64,000 nt of DNA, from contig OX578285.1 in the NCBI GenBank assembly GCA_951217055.1, forward strand, positions 58,253,102-58,317,101, in the 5' to 3' direction. The DNA comes from Gerris lacustris. Lineage: Eukaryota > Arthropoda > Insecta > Hemiptera > Gerridae. Below, piece by piece: positions 59,701 to 64,000 of the stretch. Both the position numbers and the translations under genes were made by a program. Below the pieces are notes generated by a model. It saw only the letters and a list, made by a program, of their open reading frames with translations, was not told the origin of the DNA and ran no database searches. Position 1 is the stretch's first letter, and each line of letters starts with the position of its first letter.

Positions 59701-59806
59701 GATTTTGCATTGATTTATTGTCCATAGATGAATAAATTTCTCTGGGCCAGCGAATTCCCGTGTTGGTCGTTTTTTTAGCGCTCGATCGAACGGTGTTTTT
59801 ATATAT

Positions 59807-59864
<58 letters not shown>

Positions 59865-59997
59865 ATAATTCCTTATATCGGGTTTCATAAGTTAAATCTT
59901 ACCGAGCTCCGAAGAAAGTTTAAAATATAAGGCGAAACACCAAGAAGAAAGAATTATTTGATTAAGTGTATTTATTGACCCAATTCTTAACATTTCC

Positions 59998-60066
<69 letters not shown>

Positions 60067-61363
60067 CGGTCAACAGTAATCATAGTGCTATGTGGAATAT
60101 ACTCGTAGATACAGAGTATCTATCCAAGAATCATTGTACAAAACTTCTTAAAATAATCTCATATAAAAGATTTTATAAGAAATTTTACGCTGAACAAAAA
60201 ATTACTTTTGACATTTTTCTTTAATGACAAATTAGATATAATTTAATTAAAGAATAACTTAATTTGAACGTTGTGCCTCAATGACTTCAGCGTCGAATGA
60301 GCACTGAGCCTGCTCTGTGCGATAATAATTCCACTCTCCAGTTCGTATTAATAGTCAAAAAATAAAGTTGAGTTGGTATAGTTATCAAATTTGAGTAATG
60401 TACAGTGAAGTCAAAGAAATAGGATGTTTTTTAAAAAAATCTAACTCCAATAATATTTCAAAATGTATCGGAGCTGTGGAATTTCAACATTAGTGTGTGC
60501 GGAATAAAATATCATCCAAATGATGGCGTTTCGGGCATTGCACTCCAGTAGACAGTTCATTAAGGTCTTCCATTGATAGATCAGCTATAGCCTTTATGAT
60601 TTCTCTAACTATTTGTTGTCCAATTATCTACCCAACAGCTCCATCCTCATCATACTTCACAAGGGTAAAGTACGCCTATTTTAAAAACATCCTTTTTCCA
60701 CTGGCTCAACCTGAACATTCCCTTCCTAGAAAATATATATTCTGAAGGAAAATAAAATTTCAATATCTGACGTTGTTTTCTGAAGTTAAAGTTGATTTTA
60801 TCATAAATGGAGTTTAATGTTTAAATTTCCAGGTTCTAGTGCAAATGGTTCAAAGAAATATTTTCGAATTCTGCAAATAAATGGCCGCCACCTTGAAACA
60901 AGATAGCCTATCGTAAAAAGATGACGTAGCGAGTACCTAGAGGGTAAGAGGAACCTCCAATTAAATATTTCAGCTCTCTAGCTATTGCCGGTTTAGACAT
61001 ACTATGATGGATAAGTGAGTAGTATTTGGCACTTATATACGTCATATAGATCAATAACGTTAGCTATAAACAATGTATTGAACAGACCGATTTAGATAAA
61101 ATTCAATAGGATTAATCATTTTAATTTGGTTATTATAAAGCTGGAGACTTCCTAAGAATTAAGATGTTTTGATACACATATAATACGTTACACATATGTT
61201 ATTTAGAATTTATGTAGTTCACATTGAATCTAGTAATGCAAACTGTGAGAGTAACTATCATGATATTGCACATTGATGAGTAGCAATTTAGAAATAGTAT
61301 AGCATGCTTACCGTCTATCATAACTGTAATAGTATGTATATAGCAACCATCCTCTGTCCCAAT
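47641..61363 (-). CDS. IL-17-receptor-like (SEFIR) transmembrane receptor, 3' part (overview)
   Basis: Exons in transcript order: 61363-61312, 56643-56530, 53828-53629, 52239-51971, 47752-47641. All junctions are GT-AG and phases 1, 1, 0, 2 match at every join. They encode the end of an ectodomain, one membrane span and a cytoplasmic domain. The domain has VFLVYPYDC, a central VWDPISDEDTEIF, a hydrophobic strand RIIIIETKE and a final YSRVFIVRCR. That layout fits SEFIR domains, which signal by SEFIR-SEFIR contact with an Act1/CIKS-type adaptor (family knowledge). The 5' exons lie upstream, outside the window or unrecognised. A divergent TIR-like receptor is the main alternative. Confidence 0.75.
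47905..47956. repeat. 52-bp hairpin
   Basis: AAGAATTCCTCTTCTTTACC pairs with GGTAACGAAGAGGAATTCTT around an ACGCTAGCGC centre. Confidence 0.8.
48236..48372. repeat. GC-rich repeat piece
   Basis: AGTACGGTACGCAACTCGTG, GGCATTTTGCATTGCTCGTG and ATGCAAAATGCTACTTTCCG form loose inverted pieces, ending GCGTAATGTACTATTACATG. Composition is much richer in GC than the flanks. MITE-like, class unknown; the overlapping open frames on both strands are not genes. Confidence 0.45.
48498..50031 (+). pseudogene. LINE relic: endonuclease end and reverse transcriptase
   Basis: Begins DHYITLGKL, resembling the terminal SDH motif of the AP endonuclease. It continues through the linker (GRRRKIKPWISLGL) to 49127. 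After one frameshift, a frame from 49150 to 50031 gives NTSPGYDNIS, SRPISLLPTLAKLIE, RQYGFRKAMSTEDAI, VFLDLKKAFDLVNHPLL, VSIGVP-stop-GTVLGPLLF and the FFADDTVLI active site. In-frame TAA codons at 49468 and 49789 replace what should be Gln. A short deletion follows LINQCLEQ. The 3' end is cut after the active-site region. It differs in sequence from the LINE at 3.2 kb. Confidence 0.9.
50037..50262 (-). mobile_element. MITE family B, full copy
   Basis: Starts ATGTACTAATATTTG and ends CACAGCCTAGTAACATA. It contains the hairpin TTTACTGTC...GACAGTAAAT between CTTTACTTTGGCAAT and ATTGCCGCGGTAAAG. It is the reverse complement of 13640-13800, which lacks this hairpin. It directly abuts the truncated LINE. 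Confidence 0.78.
50531..51122 (+). repeat. tRNA-like SINE with 14-bp minisatellite and partial duplicate
   Basis: GGGGATCGCTGTGGCCAAGC and GGTAAGCCTACTGCCAAACT give a Leu/Ser-tRNA-like head. The body (TTGGCAATGGTTGGAGTCCC, then ACATGTTTTACACTAATGAT) runs to CCATGTGGTCTATATATTTA. A tandem AAAGGTTAAGGTTT array (50780-50900) then separates it from a second, headless body copy (50920-51122). The body resembles the SINE at 34.4 kb. Confidence 0.72.
51369..51666. mobile_element. hAT MITE with perfect 8-bp target duplication
   Basis: The termini CATTGGTTCCTAAAGTGGGG and (right end) CTTAAGGAACCCCTG fit the hAT MITE pattern. The flanks are identical 8-bp ATCTAAAA repeats at 51361-51368 and 51667-51674, the size hAT transposases make. 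It is 298 bp with a G homopolymer near 51587-51604 and no open frame. Confidence 0.9.
51971..52239 (-). CDS. receptor exon 4: central SEFIR-like domain
   Basis: Acceptor TTTTTACAG, donor GTATGT; enters in phase 0, leaves in phase 2. It reads VWDPISDEDTEIFAENIPF, then NNPNMRIIIIETKEVIV, LIEGQHKLPGHYNHFLND, AYINSLAQVMTNFDF and YSRVFIVR. The alternating hydrophobic strands and helices fit the core of a SEFIR fold: acidic loop, buried strand ending IIIIETKE, final strand VFIV. The domain assignment rests on pattern reading only. Confidence 0.82.
52240..53628 (-). other. receptor intron containing a TTAA MITE
   Basis: Holds the MITE at 53127-53272. Sequence of balanced composition on both its sides (52890-53126, 53273-53430) contains short open frames with no recognised domain. 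Confidence 0.6.
53127..53272. mobile_element. TTAA MITE, copy 2
   Basis: TTAAGGTCCCCATACACGGT at the left and TGATCGTGTATGGGGGG at the right match the element at 8567-8723. Internal TAGGGCTGTTTGATGTTTG-like sequence is shared. The right TTAA has decayed to CATTTA, and this copy is missing about 20 bp of the interior. Confidence 0.75.
53629..53828 (-). CDS. receptor exon 3: juxtamembrane region and first SEFIR strand
   Basis: Acceptor TTGTTGTAG, donor GTATGG; enters in phase 1, leaves in phase 0. It reads FIRAQKSPMKPVEEGSNAF, a linker, then ENTEVFLVYPYDCQDLLDL and ISSFRLLLQSYVKK. The first strand with Tyr-Asp (VFLVYPYDC) followed by a helix is the box-1 arrangement of SEFIR and TIR domains. 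Confidence 0.84.
55063..56043. mobile_element. GC-repeat element, copy 2 (interrupted)
   Basis: Same start (AATAGTTATTTATGCACCTA), same CCCGAGGCG(A/C)AGCCGAGGGA repeats and same end (CCCTACTGGAGATAAA) as 16648-17337. It lacks the segment corresponding to about 16845-16925 of copy 1. It is split at 55295-55645 by a foldback SINE, so the element is older than that SINE. Confidence 0.78.
55295..55645. mobile_element. foldback SINE, copy 2, with two opposed tRNA-like heads
   Basis: Inserted in the GC-repeat element with a target duplication TTTATTATTTTAA on both sides. It carries a tRNA-like head on the - strand (55354-55428) and another on the + strand (55459-55528), joined by about 30 bp. Outer arms TACAACTACGGGAAACAA-like and TTTACCGTAGTTGTAAAT pair. 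The tail ends GTAGTAGGAATACTACCAAAA, as at 33 kb. Confidence 0.8.
56530..56643 (-). CDS. receptor exon 2: transmembrane segment
   Basis: Acceptor GTTTCAG, donor GTAAGT; a symmetric phase 1-1 exon of 114 bp. It reads NNNTNNPVLSFQ, then IIPSITIIVIIIFIIAILL, LLCKLY. The 22-24 hydrophobic residues followed by Cys-Lys form a type I membrane anchor, with Asn-X-Thr just outside. It fits exactly between exon 61363-61312 and exon 53828-53629. Skipping it would keep frame but remove the anchor. Confidence 0.82.
57234..57328 (-). ncRNA. inverted Penelope LTR piece with hammerhead-like core
   Basis: The - strand of 57282-57318 reads CTGATGA, one A, a GATATT-GTAA-AATATC hairpin, then GAAACGATGG. The CUGAUGA and GAAAC boxes are intact. 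It abuts the 5'-truncated Penelope-like coding fragment on the opposite strand. Confidence 0.5.
57329..58110 (+). pseudogene. Penelope-like element fragment with GIY-YIG domain
   Basis: Starts FLDMTVHRTPSGNL, then ITDWFRKACSYGRLLVYTSA, the C-terminal part of a Penelope-type reverse transcriptase. It continues to NIIYQVQCKGCAKVYIESST and YLKSRVYQH, a GIY-YIG endonuclease whose second motif reads YIE instead of YIG. A frameshift near 57915 moves the frame to KQKHTFDLDNVNILCG and EKQLRWMEMIHIKKT. The catalytic half of the RT is missing, so it is a 5'-truncated copy. Confidence 0.88.
58505..59036. mobile_element. inverted-repeat element with poly-C/poly-G ends
   Basis: The left arm (58508-58730) and right arm (58850-59032) are reverse complements, sharing CTCTTAACTTTTGAACGGTT, GAAACTTGGGGGAT, AAACAAACTT-type and CACTTTGCCC phrases. 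The right end is GGACCACCCTGTATATATA, i.e. CAGGGTGGTCC at a TA tract. The same sequence occurs once at 30528-30757. Overlapping open frames are not genes. Confidence 0.82.
59040..60400. other. AT-rich intronic DNA with two (TA)n tracts
   Basis: (TA)n at 59808-59861 and 60005-60064. No exon recognised on either strand. Confidence 0.6.
60401..60770. mobile_element. Tc1-like repeat, copy 1
   Basis: About 370 bp starts TACAGTGAAGTCAAAG and is shared in direct orientation with 61740-62107, including ATATCATCCAAATGATGGCG, TTTCGGGCATTGCACTCC and CCTGAACATTCCCTTCC. The TACAGTG start is Tc1/mariner-like. The - strand peptide DLNELSTGVQCPKR faintly recalls a Tc1 C-terminus. Class tentative. Confidence 0.6.
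61312..61363 (-). CDS. receptor exon 1 in window: ectodomain end
   Basis: A 52-bp exon between TTTTTAG and GTAAGC; starts in phase 0 and ends in phase 1. It reads IGTEDGCYIHTITVMID, a beta-strand-like stretch with one Cys that would lie just outside the membrane. It is too short to stand alone; its support is the exact phase fit to the transmembrane exon. It lies between two copies of a Tc1-like repeat. The preceding exon was not found with confidence. Confidence 0.6.
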
Positions 61364-61739
61364 CTAAAAATTACAATAAAAAAATAAGAAAAAATTAAAA
61401 AATTAGTTATAATTAAATTATAGTTGGCTTTTTTAAAAAAAAAAAAAAAATGCACATGTTAAAGCCAGAATCCAAAGTTATAATGCAAAACAAAGAACTG
61501 AAAAGTATAAAATTAAATCAATAATAAAATAAATATCAGTTTAGTGAAACTGCAAAAATAATGCTTAGATAATACCGGTTTGGACCAATTTCAAACGATA
61601 ATTATACATTTTTTTATTTGGTTATTATACAGGTGGAGACTTGTTACGTATTTAAATGTATCTTTTTTACACAAATAACGTTGGGATTAATCGTCATAAA
61701 ATTAAGTTAAGTAGTTATTGTTACTAAATTGGAGAAATA

Positions 61740-62107
61740 TACAGTGGTCTCAAAGGAGTATGATGTTTTTTTTTAAATAGCATAACTTAAGTAGTATTCC
61801 AAAATGTACCAGAGATGTGGAGTTCCAACATTATTGTGTGCGAAATAAAATATCATCCAAATGATGGCGTTTCGGGCATTGCACTCCCGTAGACGGTTCA
61901 TTAAGATCGTCAATTTATCGCTCAGCTATAGCCTTTCAGATTTCTCCAATTATTCGTTGTCCAATTATCAACCCAACAGTTCCATCCTCGCCATACTTCA
62001 CTAGAGGAAGATAAGGCCTTTTCAAAAACATCCTATTTCCACTAGCTCAGCCTGAACATTCCCTTCCCACAAAATATATATTCTGAAGAAAAATTTCAAT
62101 ATCTGAA
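61740..62107. mobile_element. Tc1-like repeat, copy 2
   Basis: Starts TACAGTGGTCTCAAAG and parallels 60401-60770 throughout, with scattered substitutions and small gaps. Confidence 0.6.
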
Positions 62108-62750
62108 GTGGCTCAGTGGTCATTCGACGAAAGGTTTAATACGAAAAAGCTTACTTTTAAAAAAAAGGTTATTTAATACAAAAAAATAAATAAATAAATA
62201 AATGGGTTTATTGCCGTTCAACGCTTATGTATCAAGGTATTCTTTAATAGAATGAGCTGCTTTGAAATAATTTCAGAATAATGTCCGAACAACGAGTGAT
62301 AAAGTTCAGTATTTTTATCTATTTGTTTAAGAAAATCATATAATTAGTTCAAAACCCAACTGAACTAAGTAAACCTGGGGCTGTTTAAACATTCAAACAT
62401 AGATTTATAATCAATTAGTTTTAGTGGATAGATACAAACGATATGTACAAAATGAGAAAGGGCGCTAGCTTCTGTTGAATTCTTATTCGGGCGTTCGGGA
62501 GTGAAACCCAAGCTACAAGAAAGCTGATCGGCGCTGGTAAATAAAACTAAAAACAATTATTAAGTAATGGTATAGTTATATTCAACAACATGCACCTGGG
62601 GAGAAGTCTCAGGTTAGTAAGGATATTTTCTAAAGTTAAATAATAATGTTTTACCATAAAAATGTATTTCTGATAAAAATATATTGTGTTAACTAAAAAA
62701 TTTAGTGATGGGTAGTGGTAGTACCCTTTTTTATTTCTAATGTATTTGTA
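62108..62750. other. AT-rich DNA, no certain feature
   Basis: A - strand frame (62365-62556) begins after an acceptor-like TTTATTTACCAG but lacks a convincing donor in the needed phase, so it is not called an exon. Confidence 0.4.
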
Positions 62751-62850
62751 TAGGTGGATCCTCTTGAGGAAAAATTCAAATAAACAGTTACTTAAGGTGG
62801 CGACGTTTCGACATATCCATTCATTATCAAGCCTGAAAGACGATCATTTA
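62750..62850 (-). ncRNA. inverted Penelope LTR piece with hammerhead-like core
   Basis: The - strand of 62800-62840 reads TTGATAATGAATGGATATGTCGAAACGTCGCC-like in two blocks: TTGATAAT and GTCGAAACGTCGCC. The stem is short and degenerate. It is upstream of, and opposite to, the Penelope-like fragment at 62908. Confidence 0.4.
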
Positions 62851-62907
62851 TTTGAGCATTATGGAATAATACATATTAATATATGTAGATAGAGAAAAAG
62901 GAAACTG

Positions 62908-63718
62908 TTTAAACTATTTAGACATAACTATATGTAGAGAAAAATATAGTAGTATCACCACCAAATGGTAAGAAAAAGAGATGAAAAGTAAACGTATCTT
63001 AAACTTCAGATCTAACCACCCACCCCATCATAAATATAACAGCGCCAATAACCTAAATAAGAAAGCATTGTCCCTCAGTGATAAGAAACATTTTAATTAT
63101 TTGAAACCGATCATTTTTAAAAAACTCAAAGATAATTTTTATCAGGTAAGTAAGATTAAAGAAATGTGGTACAAACACAGTAAACGAAATAACATAAATA
63201 GCCATAATACAGAACCCCGCAATACTATACCAACGAGAATTTCCAAATACATCAGCTTGCCATACATCAAAGGATTATCAGATCAGTTACCAAAACTAAT
63301 GCTGAAAATGGATTGTCCAGATATTAAATTCGGCTTTAAGCCGCTTAACAAAACCAACAAACTTCACCTTAATCTGAAAGATAAAATCCCGTTCGAAAAC
63401 TCCGTGGGTGCTATTTACGAAATTCCATGCAACGATTGCAGTAAAAGTTATATAGGGGAAAGTAGCCAAATGATAAAAAATAGGATAGAGAAGCATAAAT
63501 ATGACCAACGGAATGGAAATTCCAATACAGCTTTAGCGGGTCATGCATTAGCTACAAAACACTCGTTTAATTTCGGGGAAACTAAAATTATAGCCAGAGA
63601 AAATAAAAATAGACTGCCAATTAGTGTGGCACATAGCTTCCTCACTTCCTATCATGTACTTTATTGTTATATTGTTTATTGTGTAAAAACTATTAATAGT
63701 TTTAGCGATCTTTAACAC
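62908..63718 (+). pseudogene. second Penelope-like fragment with GIY-YIG domain
   Basis: Starts LNYLDITICREKYSS and ITTKW, then one in-frame TAA before GAAAAAGAG at about 62969. It then stays open to 63715: ILNFRSNHPPHHKYNS, the linker LPYIKGLSDQLPKL, and GAIYEIPCNDCSKSYIGESS plus KNRIEKHK, a GIY-YIG endonuclease with both tyrosines, the glycine and the downstream Arg in place. It ends ENKNRLPISVAHSF, then diverges. It belongs to a different family from the copy at 57.3 kb, judging by sequence. Confidence 0.88.
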
Positions 63719-63764
63719 TTCATAGCGGTATCGCTGTTGGTTTTACTGAAAAATTGTATGTGAA

Positions 63765-64000
63765 AAAAATGTTTGTCTCATTAAATAGATGAAGTTAGAT
63801 TTTTTTCCCGACCCAAAATTCCAATTTTAAATTTGAAGTTCACGTTTACGCGAGCGTTGCTTGTGAACGCTTGGACAGATAACGTTGTCCAACGAACTCG
63901 TCCTGGGCATTGGTAAAATGAACATGTCTACCAAATTTCATCAAAATCGGTTGACATTTACTCAAGTTATCGTCGCACGTTTCATAATTCGCGGACACAC
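63765..64000 (+). repeat. dispersed retroposon-like repeat, copy 2
   Basis: Same orientation and landmarks as 26190-26460; runs off the window end at CGCGGACACAC. Confidence 0.7.

Noticed and set aside
62365..62556. Possible upstream ectodomain exon of the receptor (- strand)
   Set aside because: An acceptor-like TTTATTTACCAG is present, but the available donors are weak or in the wrong phase for joining exon 61363-61312, and no receptor motif is visible.

Overview
This window is AT-rich eukaryotic (most likely insect) nuclear DNA. The evidence is spliced genes with GT-AG introns, non-LTR and Penelope-like retroelements, many terminal-inverted-repeat elements, tRNA-derived SINEs and long (TA)n tracts. 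I see no prokaryotic operon, CRISPR array or organellar gene. Exon joins below were checked by hand for splice sites and phase; no transcript or database was available.

Two host genes are supported, arranged tail to tail. On the + strand, 22.8-37.9 kb holds the 3' half of a myosin light chain kinase gene (Stretchin-Mlck type). Five exons encode a complete kinase core. Two alternative last exons follow: one carries a long Ser/Thr-rich tail (35362-37516), the other a short calmodulin-binding autoinhibitory segment (37745-37919). Earlier exons lie outside the window or were not found.

On the - strand, 61.4-47.6 kb holds the 3' end of a single-pass receptor. It has a 52-bp extracellular exon, a 114-bp transmembrane exon, two exons forming a SEFIR-like domain and a terminal exon with a stop codon. 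All four joins keep frame. I read it as an interleukin-17-receptor-like gene.

The rest is repeats. 0-4.3 kb: a 150-bp satellite, a 37-bp minisatellite and a 5'-truncated LINE. 6.9-11.5 kb: tandem arrays, a TTAA-flanked MITE and a 539-bp palindrome. 16.6-22.4 kb: a GC-rich element, a Tc1/mariner relic with TA target sites, MITEs and inverted repeats. 29.9-31.0 kb: nested inverted-repeat elements inside (TA)n. 40.0-46.8 kb: two foldback elements, a palindromic 38-bp satellite array, a 95-bp array and a LINE relic with RNase H. 48.5-51.7 kb: a LINE EN/RT relic, MITE, SINE and hAT MITE, all in the last intron of the receptor gene. 55.0-64.0 kb: a second copy of the GC-rich element carrying a foldback tRNA-like SINE, plus two Penelope-like fragments with GIY-YIG domains.

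A short structured motif, (C/T)TGA-NNA followed by a small hairpin and CGAAAC, recurs at inverted repeats and next to both Penelope-like fragments. It resembles the hammerhead ribozymes of Penelope-like elements and its stems differ in a compensating way between copies.
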